Shown here in pieces: positions 1 to 6,747 of a stretch of DNA of 21,100 nucleotides (position 1 is its first letter; every line of letters starts with the position of its first letter). The notes under the pieces are model-generated. The model saw nothing but the letters and a program-made list of their open reading frames with translations. It made no database searches and was not told the origin of the DNA. A program made the position numbers and the translations under genes. The DNA comes from DASYYE01 sp035946955 (lineage in GTDB: Bacteria > Actinomycetota > Actinomycetes > Streptosporangiales > Streptosporangiaceae): assembly GCA_035946955.1 (NCBI GenBank), contig DASYYE010000183.1, positions 1 to 21,100 on the forward strand. Reading direction: 5' to 3'.

Positions 1-1
1 G

Positions 2-88
2 GCAATGCGGCTGGCTATCGCGATCTTCGCGGGCACCCAGGCAGGCGGTACCGAGGGCGCTGGCAGCAGCGCGGACGAAGCTGGGTAG
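2..88 (+). CDS. Possible 3' end of an unidentified plus-strand gene (partial)
   Basis: A reading frame enters from the left edge and stops with TAG at 86-88. It gives about 28 residues beginning AMRLAIAIFAGTQAGG. About three quarters of its codons end in G or C, which fits a coding frame in this genome better than the other plus-strand frames here. The fragment is too short to assign a family. If real, it converges on the carbamoyltransferase gene that ends at 569 and so marks the left edge of the cluster. It could also be a chance open frame. Confidence 0.3.
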   Translation, partial: AMRLAIAIFAGTQAGGTEGAGSSADEAG

Positions 89-147
89 CCATGCGGGCGC
101 GCGGTGCCACGGTGAGGGGTCGCTGACATGTCCGCCTGGAGGGCTGT

Positions 148-160
148 CGGCCGTAGGCCG
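148..160. terminator. Short GC hairpin, possible terminator of the left-edge gene
   Basis: CGGCC-GTA-GGCCG forms a perfect 5-bp stem with a 3-nt loop, followed on the plus strand by TCCTTGTAT. The T-run is weak and the stem short. It lies 60 bp past the possible stop at 88. Low confidence. Confidence 0.2.
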
Positions 161-372
161 TCCTTGTATAGGGGCGGGTGGTCGGGGGCGTGGTTTGGTG
201 GGCCCACGCGGCAGGGTCCGTACCCACGCCGGGTTGGGACGTGGGCCGGACGGTGCGCCTTGGGCTAACCTGGGAGGTGGACTGCTGCTCCTTCCACTGC
301 TAGGGGGTGGCTGCGGCTAAAGTTGCGCCGCCCACTCGATCGTCAGGCGTCGGCCCAGGTCAGCGGCCCCAG

Positions 373-465
373 GATTGTCCCTTTTGTTAGCGGACGCTCT
401 TTTGTCCGTGACGGTACATCGATCATGGTCACGATGATCATTTGGGCTGTTGGCGCGGGACAATC
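373..465. repeat. 93-bp segment bounded by 9-bp inverted repeats
   Basis: GATTGTCCC (373-381) is matched exactly by its reverse complement GGGACAATC (457-465). Inside are two copies of CTTTTGT (381-387, 399-405), a small hairpin CGGAC...GTCCG (391-408) and the inverted repeat GATCAT...ATGATC (421-439). No target-site duplication is visible. It could be a remnant of a mobile-element end, with repeated recognition sites, or a non-coding regulatory region. I cannot name a family. Confidence 0.35.
421..439. repeat. Inverted repeat GATCAT-N7-ATGATC
   Basis: Perfect 6-bp arms separated by 7 nt, in the AT-richer part of the left intergenic region. It could be a protein-binding site or part of the larger repeat structure at 373-465. 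No gene start lies nearby on either strand, which argues against an ordinary operator. Confidence 0.3.
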
Positions 466-545
466 TCTTGTCTTCTGCGCACAGCCATCACCCGATCGTC
501 ACTGTGAGTCTTGGTGCGGGTGGTTCTCTTGCTGACTACCCGCCA

Positions 546-564
546 GCCACGGGGATGTCGTGGC
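546..564 (-). terminator. Hairpin just past the operon's last stop codon
   Basis: GCCACG (546-551) and CGTGGC (559-564) form a perfect 6-bp stem with a 7-nt loop. It begins 4 nt beyond the TAG stop (569-571) of the carbamoyltransferase gene. There is no following T-run on the minus strand. Its position fits a transcript-end or mRNA-stabilising hairpin, but the stem is short. Confidence 0.35.
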
Positions 565-568
565 CGTC

Positions 569-2260
569 CTAGTCCTCGGCGAGGTAGTCGGCTTCGCTGC
601 GGGCCACCACCAGGTCGCCCAGGACCAGCAGGTCGAGTTCCTTGGCGCGGGTGAAGGTGGAGACGGCGTCGGCGGCGCTGTTGACGATGGGCTCGCCCGC
701 CAGGTTGAACGAGGTGTTGACCACACAGGGGATGCCTGTGAGCCGGCGGAACTGCTCGATCAGCTCCCAGTAGGCCGGGTTCGTGTCGCGGTGGACCGTC
801 TGGGGGCGGGCTGAGCCGTCCACGTGGGTGATGGCGGGCACCTGCAGGCGGACCGAGGGGCGGACCGTCGCGGCGGCGAGCATGAAGCGTGACGGGTCGC
901 CGACCCGGTCCTCGATCAGCTCACCGACGTGCTCGGCGAGGATGCTCGGGGCGACCGGGCGCCACATCTCGCGGCCCTTCAAGATGTTGAGCCGCTCCAG
1001 GTTGGCGCGGTCCCGTGGGTCGGCCACGATGCTGCGGGTGCCCAGGGCGCGCTGGCCGACCTCGCCGCGGCCGTGGGCCCAGCCGACGATCTTGCCGTTG
1101 GCCAGGCGCTGGGCGATCAGCGCGGCCATGGACTCCTGGTCGAGGGGGCGGCAGTACAGGCCGGCGGCGGACGCCGCGTCGCGCGCCGCCCCGGCGGAGA
1201 TGTCCTGGCCCCAGTAGGCGTGGTCAACCACGGTGGGGTGGAACGGCTGCGACTCGGCGGCCACGACCAGCGCGGCGCCGAGTGATACGCCGGCGTCGGT
1301 GGGCACGGGCGGCACGTAGATGCGGTCGAAGACCTCACTGCGGACCAGGCGGCCGATCATGGTGCAGTTCATGGCCACTCCCCCGGCCAGGGCCAGCACC
1401 GGCGTGTCCACCTGGCGCCTGGCCTCGGCCACGAGTTCCAGAACGGCCTCCTCCAGGGCCTGCTGGGCGCTGGCAGCGAAGTCGGCGTAGGCGATGGGCT
1501 CTTCCCCGGTGCGCTCGGCAAAGGGGAAGAACCTGGCAAAGGCCGGTTTGACCGCTTCGGCGACCGCTGGGTAGTAGGCGAGCAGCGGGCCCGCGGCGGA
1601 GTCACGTGCCTTGGCAGGCTTGGCGTTCTCGTCGTGGACCAGCTCGTAGCCGCCGGGGGTGACACGCAGCGGCATGCCCGGCTGGGGCCTGCCGTAGGCG
1701 GCGAGGCCCATGAACTTGCCGGTCCCCCAGAAACCAAGGCCCGCCCACTCGGCTGCCGCGTTGTAGAAGAAGCCCAGCGACTGGGTCACCGGCCACTCAC
1801 GCATGATGGTTATCTCACGATCGCGGGCCCGCCCGATCGACGTCGCCTGGGTCTCGCCGGCCCCGTCGATCACCAGCACGGCAGCTTCCGGCACTCCCAC
1901 GCTGAAGTACGCGCTGGCCGCGTGCGCGACGTGGTGCGGTATCCAGCGCACGGGCGGCATGGCCAGGCCGTCCATGCCGGGGAAGAGCATCGTCCGCAGT
2001 CCCTCGCTGCTGAAGCGCTTGTTGCGGCCCAGCGCGATGTTGCGGAAGTCCCAGCCGATCGCGACCGCGTCGAGCTGGTCCGCGGTGATGCCCGCCATCG
2101 CCAGGCAGGCGGCGACCGCCTCGGCCGGGGGCTGGCCCACGGCGTGCTTGCGGCGGCTCAGCCGTTCCTGCTCGATCAGGGCCACCAGCGCGCCCTCGTG
2201 CAGGAGGGCAGCCGAGGAGTCATGGAAGCCAATGTTGACGCCCAGTACCCAACCAGTCAT
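569..2260 (-). CDS. O-carbamoyltransferase (NodU/CmcH/TobZ family)
   Basis: The 563-residue protein has the two-part layout of NodU/CmcH/TobZ enzymes, which move a carbamoyl group from carbamoyl phosphate through carbamoyl-adenylate to a hydroxyl. The N-terminal Kae1-like part shows GVNIGFHDSSAALL (7-20), the metal-binding HHVAHAASAYF (109-119), GKFMGLAAYG (181-190), LAGGVAMNC (291-299) and an Asp at 322 in TDAGVSLGAAL. The YrdC-like C-terminal part shows GRGEVGQRALGTRSI (397-411) and MWRPVAPSIL (442-451). Length is normal for the family and no key motif is missing. ATG at 2260 has AGGAG eight bases upstream. It is the last gene of the operon, 10 nt after the FeS subunit gene, and probably carbamoylates a hydroxyl on the finished or nearly finished product. 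The family call is firm; the substrate is unknown. Confidence 0.93.
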   Translation of the reverse strand: MTGWVLGVNIGFHDSSAALLHEGALVALIEQERLSRRKHAVGQPPAEAVAACLAMAGITADQLDAVAIGWDFRNIALGRNKRFSSEGLRTMLFPGMDGLAMPPVRWIPHHVAHAASAYFSVGVPEAAVLVIDGAGETQATSIGRARDREITIMREWPVTQSLGFFYNAAAEWAGLGFWGTGKFMGLAAYGRPQPGMPLRVTPGGYELVHDENAKPAKARDSAAGPLLAYYPAVAEAVKPAFARFFPFAERTGEEPIAYADFAASAQQALEEAVLELVAEARRQVDTPVLALAGGVAMNCTMIGRLVRSEVFDRIYVPPVPTDAGVSLGAALVVAAESQPFHPTVVDHAYWGQDISAGAARDAASAAGLYCRPLDQESMAALIAQRLANGKIVGWAHGRGEVGQRALGTRSIVADPRDRANLERLNILKGREMWRPVAPSILAEHVGELIEDRVGDPSRFMLAAATVRPSVRLQVPAITHVDGSARPQTVHRDTNPAYWELIEQFRRLTGIPCVVNTSFNLAGEPIVNSAADAVSTFTRAKELDLLVLGDLVVARSEADYLAED

Positions 2261-2270
2261 TGCTGTTCTC

Positions 2271-2843
2271 CTAAGGGGTAGATGGCGGAAGGGTCGATGG
2301 CGGAGGAGTCGGTGTAGGGGCGGTCGTTGTGGCCTCTTGCTGGGTGGCTGCCGCGGCGAGGACGGCGCGGATGATGTTGTGGTAGCCGGTGCAGCGGCAC
2401 AGGTTGCCTGTGAGGCCCAGCCGGACCTCGCGTTCGGTGGGGTCGGGGTGCTCGGCGAGCAGGGACACCGCGGCCATCACCATGCCCGGCGTGCAGAACC
2501 CGCACTGCAGCGCGTGGTGCTCGTGGAACGCGGCCTGCACCGGGTGCAGTGTCCCGTCCTCGGCGGCCAGCCCTTCGATCGTCACGACCTCGCGGCTGTC
2601 CGCCTGGGCTGCCAGCAGCGTGCACGACCGCAATGACTGGCCATCGACCAGCACTGTGCAGGCCCCACAGGAACTGCTGTCGCAGCCGACGTTCGTACCG
2701 CGCAGGCCCAGCACCTCGCGCAGCAGGCCCGCAAGCATCGTGCGCGGGGGGACGGTCACCGTGTGCCGGGTGCCGTTCACTGTCAGGGTGACGGTCAGCT
2801 CCAAGGCCCCGGTGGCACGTTCGCCGGTCAGCTCAGCGGTCAC
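2271..2843 (-). CDS. [2Fe-2S] small subunit of a molybdenum-hydroxylase-type enzyme (CoxS-like)
   Basis: 190 residues with both iron-sulfur domains of the CO-dehydrogenase/xanthine-dehydrogenase small subunit. The N-terminal ferredoxin fold has Cys54, 59, 62 and 74 (GCDSSSCGAC, then RSC). The C-terminal four-helix domain has Cys114, 117, 149 and 151 (CGFCTPGM, GNLCRCTGY). All eight ligands are present, so it should carry two clusters and pass electrons between a catalytic centre and FAD. It starts with GTG, overlapping the stop of the FAD subunit gene by 4 nt (GTGA), so the two are translationally coupled. The last 25 or so residues are a Thr/Pro tail not typical of the family, encoded partly by 15-bp tandem repeats. 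The molybdopterin-binding large subunit that normally completes the complex is absent from this window. Confidence 0.93.
   Translation of the reverse strand: MTAELTGERATGALELTVTLTVNGTRHTVTVPPRTMLAGLLREVLGLRGTNVGCDSSSCGACTVLVDGQSLRSCTLLAAQADSREVVTIEGLAAEDGTLHPVQAAFHEHHALQCGFCTPGMVMAAVSLLAEHPDPTEREVRLGLTGNLCRCTGYHNIIRAVLAAAATQQEATTTAPTPTPPPSTLPPSTP
2281..2325. repeat. 15-bp tandem repeat at the 3' end of the FeS subunit gene
   Basis: Unit 1 (2281-2295, GATGGCGGAAGGGTC) and unit 2 (2296-2310, GATGGCGGAGGAGTC) differ at two positions. 2311-2325 is a more diverged third copy. On the minus strand the repeat encodes the proline-, serine- and threonine-rich end of the CoxS-like protein (PPSTL, PPSTP). 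Confidence 0.6.
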
Positions 2844-3664
2844 AGCGGCACCCCGATCTGTGTCAGCGCGCGCCGGGTCAGGACCGCGGCCAGGTGGCGG
2901 CGGTAGGTCACGGACGCGGACAGGTCGTCAACAGGGGCGGTTCCTTCAGCGGCCCGCCCGGCGGCCGCGGCAGCGCCTGCGCCCGCGGCGAGCGCGGCCT
3001 CCACCGCGTGCGCCCGGGTCACCGTCGGCCCCATCCCGGACAATGCCACTGCGGCCTGCGCGCCACCGGCCAGCGCGACAACCCCCACGACCGCCCACTC
3101 CAGGGCGTCGCGGTGGAACTTCTGGTAACTCCACCGCATAACCCCCGCCACCGCGGGCACCCGCACCTCGACGACCATCTCGTCCGGCTGGCACACCGTG
3201 GTGTGCCGCCCGGTAGCGAACCCGTCCAGTGCGACGACGCGCTCCCCGCCGGCCTGAGCCAGCACCACCGAAGCGCCCAGCGCGACCCCGGCGAGCGTGA
3301 GGTCCGCAGCCGGGTCCGCGTGTGCCAGCGAGCCACCGATGGTCCCCGCATGCCGGACCTGCGGGTCGGCGATCTCGGCGGCGGCAGCCGCCAGCACCGG
3401 CAGGCGGGCACTGGCAAGCGGGTCGGTGGCGAGCCGGTGGTGGCGGGTGGCCGCGCCGATGGCGAGGTAGTCCCCGCAGTCGCGGATGTAGTCCAGGTCG
3501 GCCAGGTGGCCGATGTCCACCAGCAGGTCAGCATGGGTGGTCCGGGCTTTGAGCGCGGGCAGCAGCGACTGGCCACCGGCCAGCACCCTGGCCCCCTGGG
3601 CGAGCAGGTCAAGCGCCTCGGCGATGCTGGCCGCCCGGTGGTAGCCGAACGCGGCGGGGATCAT
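2840..3664 (-). CDS. FAD-binding medium subunit of a molybdenum-hydroxylase-type enzyme (CoxM-like)
   Basis: 274 residues, the normal size of a CoxM subunit. The two FAD pyrophosphate-binding motifs are clear: AGGQSLLPALKAR at 29-41 and TIGGSLAHADPAAD at 108-121. The C-terminal domain ends in the usual RRHLAAVLTRRAL. In known complexes this subunit relays electrons between the [2Fe-2S] subunit and NAD+, quinone or oxygen. ATG at 3664 overlaps the thioesterase stop (ATGA), and its own stop overlaps the next GTG. In complete operons a large molybdopterin subunit gene is normally adjacent; here a carbamoyltransferase follows the FeS gene instead. The pair may dock with a large subunit encoded elsewhere, or may have been recruited as a stand-alone electron-transfer module (inference). 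Confidence 0.92.
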   Translation of the reverse strand: MIPAAFGYHRAASIAEALDLLAQGARVLAGGQSLLPALKARTTHADLLVDIGHLADLDYIRDCGDYLAIGAATRHHRLATDPLASARLPVLAAAAAEIADPQVRHAGTIGGSLAHADPAADLTLAGVALGASVVLAQAGGERVVALDGFATGRHTTVCQPDEMVVEVRVPAVAGVMRWSYQKFHRDALEWAVVGVVALAGGAQAAVALSGMGPTVTRAHAVEAALAAGAGAAAAAGRAAEGTAPVDDLSASVTYRRHLAAVLTRRALTQIGVPL

Positions 3665-4500
3665 GGCGCGTCCACCTGCTGGAAAGCGAGCATGTCCACG
3701 GTGCGGCTGACCTCGGCGGTCACCTCGGCCAGCCCGGGGACGAGGTAGAAGTGGTCACCCGGGAAGCGCTTGAGCCGGAAGCTGTGGCCCGAGTACCCCA
3801 CCCAGCTCATGGCCTCGTCCTCGGTGACCTCCGGGTCGCTGGTGCCGATGTAGGCGTGGACAGGCGAGGGCAGCGCGCCCGCGGGTGCTGGCTGGTAGGT
3901 CTCGGCCACCTGGTAGTCGGCGCGCAGCACCGGCAAGGTCAGGTCGCGTAGCTCGGGGTGGCGCAGTGTCTCCTCGTCTGTGCCGCCCAGCCGGCCCATC
4001 TCCGCCCAGACCGTGGCGTCGCCGGCCAGGTGCACGGTGCCGCCGCGCAGCCGGTGCGGCGCGGGCAGCCCGGACACCACCAGGCCAGCCAGGGCCCCGC
4101 TGCCCGGGCCGTCAGCGAGCCGCCGTGCCACTTCGTAGGCCACGGCCGCGCCCAGGCTGTGCCCGAACAGGACCACCAGCCCGTCCCGGCACAGCGGCGC
4201 GACGGCTGCCGCTGCCCGGTCGGCCATCTCGGGCATGGCACGCACCAGGGGCTCGTCGATCCGGTCCATGCGCCCCGGGTACTGGACCGCACAGAGTTCG
4301 ATGTGGGCGGGCAGCCGCATCGGCCATGCCCGGTAGAAGGCTGCGTTGCCGCCCGCATGCGGGAAACAGACCAGCCGTACCCGCGCGTGGGGCCGAGGTG
4401 TGAACGTGCGCAGCCATTGCGCCGTACTCACGGCAACTCCCAGCCCGCCGCCGCGGCCACGGTCCCTGAGGGGGAAGGGGTTGGGGTATGCGCTGCTCAC
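3661..4500 (-). CDS. Type II (editing) thioesterase, PchC/YbtT-like
   Basis: An alpha/beta-hydrolase of the type II thioesterase family, which removes stalled or wrongly loaded acyl groups from NRPS carrier domains. Numbered from GTG at 4500 (279 aa), it shows FPHAGG (46-51), the nucleophile Ser115 in FGHSLGAAV, Asp222 in GTSDPEV and His250 in FPGDHFYL. The triad is therefore intact, unlike the integrated TE of NRPS 2. GTG 4500 has AGGAGG four bases upstream. An in-frame GTG at 4431 (VSTAQWLRTF, with GGGAG upstream) gives 256 residues, closer to the usual family length, and may be the ancestral start; the 23 extra residues come from a duplicated start region. It could also take part in product release. 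Confidence 0.92.
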   Translation of the reverse strand: MSSAYPNPFPLRDRGRGGGLGVAVSTAQWLRTFTPRPHARVRLVCFPHAGGNAAFYRAWPMRLPAHIELCAVQYPGRMDRIDEPLVRAMPEMADRAAAAVAPLCRDGLVVLFGHSLGAAVAYEVARRLADGPGSGALAGLVVSGLPAPHRLRGGTVHLAGDATVWAEMGRLGGTDEETLRHPELRDLTLPVLRADYQVAETYQPAPAGALPSPVHAYIGTSDPEVTEDEAMSWVGYSGHSFRLKRFPGDHFYLVPGLAEVTAEVSRTVDMLAFQQVDAP

Positions 4501-4550
4501 GGCACCTCCTCAGTCACCGGGGGACGGGGGCTGGGATACGCCGTACTCAC
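4497..4550 (-). CDS. 17-residue mini-ORF between imide reductase and thioesterase genes
   Basis: GTG at 4550 overlaps the imide reductase stop (GTGA) and has AAGGAGG four bases upstream. It reads MSTAYPSPRPPVTEEVP and stops with TGA overlapping the GTG at 4500 (again GTGA). It is therefore positioned to be translated and to couple the reductase to the thioesterase. It probably arose by duplication of the thioesterase start. A peptide function is not implied; a coupling role is inference. Confidence 0.4.
   Translation of the reverse strand: MSTAYPSPRPPVTEEVP
4505..4510 (-). promoter_or_regulatory. Strong ribosome binding site (AGGAGG) of the thioesterase gene
   Basis: A perfect AGGAGG, four bases before GTG 4500. 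The same motif recurs at 4555-4560, before GTG 4550. It supports 4500 as a used start even though the in-frame GTG at 4431 fits the family length better. Confidence 0.6.
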
Positions 4551-5686
4551 GGCACCTCCTTGGCGGCCGCGGCGCTGACCGCGGCGACCGCATCCGGCAG
4601 CAACGGCGCCACTGTGGGAACCCGCAGTAGCTCCGGCGGCCCAAGCCGGCTGGTCAGGTCCTGCCACATCGTGCAGAGGGTCAGGTGGTACTGGCCGCGC
4701 CGCGCCGGGGAATCCCCTGCCTCGGCCGCGTCGCGGAGCCTGGATACCGCGTACTGGACCCCCTCCGGCCATACCGTGTCGAAGACCCGGCGGTAACTCG
4801 GGGCCTGCGCCTCGCCCAGCGGCAGCGCACTCGGTACGTCCAGGTGGGATTCGGTGACCCCCTCGTGTTCCGCGAAGTGGACCGTCCCGGTGACCGCGTC
4901 CTGCACCTGGCGTGGGAAGTCTGGGCGCGGGCTCCACAGCAGCGGGCCGTGCGTGGCGACGAGGGTGAGGTGACCTCCCTCGGTGCCCAGCGTGACCCGG
5001 TGCAGCAGGTGGGCGTAGTTGTCCGGGTCCGCGGGGTCGAGCTGGTTCTGCACGCGCAGTGTCACCGGCACCCCGGCGATGACCCCGTCGACGCTGCGGA
5101 ACGGGAAGTCCAGCTGGCTCAGCCGTCCCAGCTCGGCCGGGACCGGGGTGGGTGTGGCGAACGCCCAGGGGCGCAAGGCCCCCAGGGCCGACCCGATGAT
5201 GTCGAGCAGGGCGTAGGCGACCTGGAAGCCGCATGCGGCGTCCACGTACCTGGCCCGCTGGCGGCTGAGCAGTTCGGCCGCTGCGGCGAGGAACCGCCGC
5301 ACCGGCGCGGTGTTCACATAGAACGAGTTCAGGTGGTACACGACCCCGGCACGTGATGCGGTGCGCAGGCACTGGGCGAGTTCGTCGTGGTGCAGCGGGT
5401 GTTCCTGGACCACGTGGATGCCACGCTCCATCAGTGCCCGGGCCACCTCACCGCCGCTGCCGCCGAGCAGGCCGCCCCTGATCACCACGCAGGCGAGCCG
5501 TACGTCGTCCGGCACCTGTGCCGGGTCGGTGAACAGCGGGATGCCGTAGTGCTCGGCGCAGGCCAGGGAGCGCTGGCTGCCACGCGCCAGCACCCCGGCG
5601 AGTTCGAACGGTGAGTCAGGCCGGCTCAGCGCCTCCAGGTAGACCTGCCCGAACTTGGTCCCCGCGACTAATACCCGCTGCTTCAT
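4547..5686 (-). CDS. Thiazolinyl imide reductase (PchG/YbtU/Irp3 family)
   Basis: The 379-residue protein opens with VLVAGTKFGQVYLEAL, the NADPH-binding signature of thiazolinyl imide reductases, and has the conserved QEHPLHHDE (94-102) and YHLNSFYVNTAPVR segments. These enzymes reduce one carrier-bound thiazoline C=N to thiazolidine in pyochelin and yersiniabactin assembly. ATG 5686 is chosen because it overlaps the upstream stop (ATGA) and follows GAGGAGGGGG. The frame stays open to 6100, but that extension is arginine-rich and lies wholly inside the upstream gene. Codon 6 is TTA. The stop lies inside the first copy of the repeated start region. Its presence predicts that one of the rings made by the two NRPSs ends up as a thiazolidine. 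Confidence 0.93.
   Translation of the reverse strand: MKQRVLVAGTKFGQVYLEALSRPDSPFELAGVLARGSQRSLACAEHYGIPLFTDPAQVPDDVRLACVVIRGGLLGGSGGEVARALMERGIHVVQEHPLHHDELAQCLRTASRAGVVYHLNSFYVNTAPVRRFLAAAAELLSRQRARYVDAACGFQVAYALLDIIGSALGALRPWAFATPTPVPAELGRLSQLDFPFRSVDGVIAGVPVTLRVQNQLDPADPDNYAHLLHRVTLGTEGGHLTLVATHGPLLWSPRPDFPRQVQDAVTGTVHFAEHEGVTESHLDVPSALPLGEAQAPSYRRVFDTVWPEGVQYAVSRLRDAAEAGDSPARRGQYHLTLCTMWQDLTSRLGPPELLRVPTVAPLLPDAVAAVSAAAAKEVP
5669..5671 (-). promoter_or_regulatory. TTA leucine codon, codon 6 of the imide reductase gene
   Basis: In-frame TTA very early in the gene. In Streptomyces such codons make expression depend on the bldA tRNA and so on development. One of only two TTA codons noticed in the minus-strand genes. 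Confidence 0.6.
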
Positions 5687-6741
5687 AGTTCCCCCTCCTC
5701 TTCGGCACCGGCACCGGCACCAACGCCGACGGCCAGGATCTCGAAGGCGGTCACCGCGGCACTTTGGCGCAGCCGCTGCACGGCCCAGGCCGGGTCCAGC
5801 ACCTCGGCGAGGTGCCATACCCCCGCGCCCACCTTGCCGCTGGTCACCGCCGTCACCGCGAGCCCGGCGGCGGTGCCGGTCAGGGACGACGCGTTCGTGC
5901 CACGGCAGATCAGCGTGCGCGCCCCGGTCGGCCCGGTGAGGGAGAACACCAGCAGCTGGTAACGGACCCGCCCGAAGGTGTCCGCCTCGGCGGCACGGCA
6001 CAGGCCAGCGGCGTCGCCGGACAGGGCGGCATAGGTGAGGTCGCCGTCGAAAGCGGAGTACCAGTCCACGTCGGTCAGGCCGAGGCGTTTCGCGAGCCAC
6101 TCGGTCTCCGTGCTGAGGTACGGCAGCACGTGGACCGGGTTGGGGAAGAACGGCACCTGCAGCCCGGACCGGGCGTTCAGGGCACGGCGCACCCGGAAGC
6201 CGTTGCGCCAGGCGGCGAACGGCTCACCAAAGCCATCGGCCGAGGCACGCAGGTAGTCCGATGCCGCGGCCTCGCTGAACGTGTCGCACCCACCGATGTA
6301 GGCGGTCAGCGCCTCGCCCTGGAACCCGGTGTCAGCCGCCAGGAACTGGGGCAGCAGCCCGCTGAGCCCGGGCATCATCCCGGCGGAGACAACCGCGGTG
6401 TGGTTGCTCGGCCATGGCAGGCCGCACAGTGCCTGGCGGAGCGGTTCGTCGCCGGCGGCATCGACATAGCTGGCTCCGGCGGCGGCGGCGGCGCGGGCCA
6501 CTGCTGTGCCGACCTCGGCCGAGGGGCCCGCACAGTTCAGGATGACCTCGCAGCCCGCACAGAAGTCAGCAAGGTCGGACACGTCCACGGCCCAGCCCTC
6601 GGCGTCGCCCAGGTCCTCGGCGAGCTGGACGGCCCGCTCCTTGCGGCGCCCGCCGATGCGCAGCTGGCCCGCGTCCACGGCGCGCAGGTAGGCGGCAGCG
6701 ACACGCCCGACCTGCCCGTAACCTCCGACGATGCCGATCAT
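5683..6741 (-). CDS. Saccharopine-dehydrogenase-like NAD(P)-dependent oxidoreductase
   Basis: 352 residues with an N-terminal Rossmann fold, MIGIVGGYGQVGRVAAAYL (nucleotide-binding GGYGQVG at 6-12), then NCAGPSAEVG (69-78) and SYVDAAGDE (91-99), as in the saccharopine dehydrogenase NADP-binding family. The C-terminal half contains PFFPNPVHVLPYLS but gives no substrate clue. It starts at ATG 6741, six bases after the NRPS 2 stop, with GGTGGG upstream, and overlaps the imide reductase start by 4 nt, so it belongs to the assembly pathway. It could be a second ring or imine reductase, or could act on a precursor amino acid. The tail (VGVGAGAGAEEEGEL) is low-complexity, and its EEEGEL codons supply the ribosome binding site of the next gene. 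Confidence 0.82.
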   Translation of the reverse strand: MIGIVGGYGQVGRVAAAYLRAVDAGQLRIGGRRKERAVQLAEDLGDAEGWAVDVSDLADFCAGCEVILNCAGPSAEVGTAVARAAAAAGASYVDAAGDEPLRQALCGLPWPSNHTAVVSAGMMPGLSGLLPQFLAADTGFQGEALTAYIGGCDTFSEAAASDYLRASADGFGEPFAAWRNGFRVRRALNARSGLQVPFFPNPVHVLPYLSTETEWLAKRLGLTDVDWYSAFDGDLTYAALSGDAAGLCRAAEADTFGRVRYQLLVFSLTGPTGARTLICRGTNASSLTGTAAGLAVTAVTSGKVGAGVWHLAEVLDPAWAVQRLRQSAAVTAFEILAVGVGAGAGAEEEGEL

Positions 6742-6747
6742 GGAGAG

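Larger units (their letters stand above)
89..568. other. 480-bp intergenic region with no convincing gene
   Basis: Open frames here (for example 323-535 plus) have arginine- and serine-rich translations with no recognisable motif, so I do not call them genes. The stretch from about 370 to 470 is noticeably AT-richer than its surroundings and holds a cluster of inverted and direct repeats, listed separately. It lies between two convergent transcripts (a possible plus-strand gene ending at 88 and the minus-strand operon ending at 569), so terminators are expected. Confidence 0.6.
4429..4562. repeat. Three tandem copies of a ribosome-binding-site-plus-start segment
   Basis: Minus-strand GTG codons at 4550, 4500 and 4431 sit in near-copies of the same segment: AGGAGGTGCCGTGAGTACG, AGGAGGTGCCGTGAGCAGC and GGGAGTTGCCGTGAGTACG. 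Copies 1 and 2 are 50 bp apart and remain alike for about 30 bp past the GTG, giving MSTAYPSPRPP and MSSAYPNPFPL. Copy 3 is 69 bp further on, in frame with copy 2, and begins the conserved thioesterase sequence. This looks like repeated duplication of a translation start. Confidence 0.75.

Noticed and set aside
255..274. Possible DtxR/IdeR iron box near GGCTAACCT
   Set aside because: Only one half-site is intact (about 11 of 19 consensus bases) and no gene start lies downstream on either strand.
4497..5372. A 291-codon minus-strand frame overlapping the imide reductase
   Set aside because: Pro/Arg/Gly-rich out-of-frame shadow of the reductase gene with no motif.
5687..6100. N-terminal extension of the imide reductase frame
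   Set aside because: The extension is arginine-rich, overlaps the upstream gene entirely, and ATG 5686 has a good ribosome binding site and begins the family's conserved sequence.
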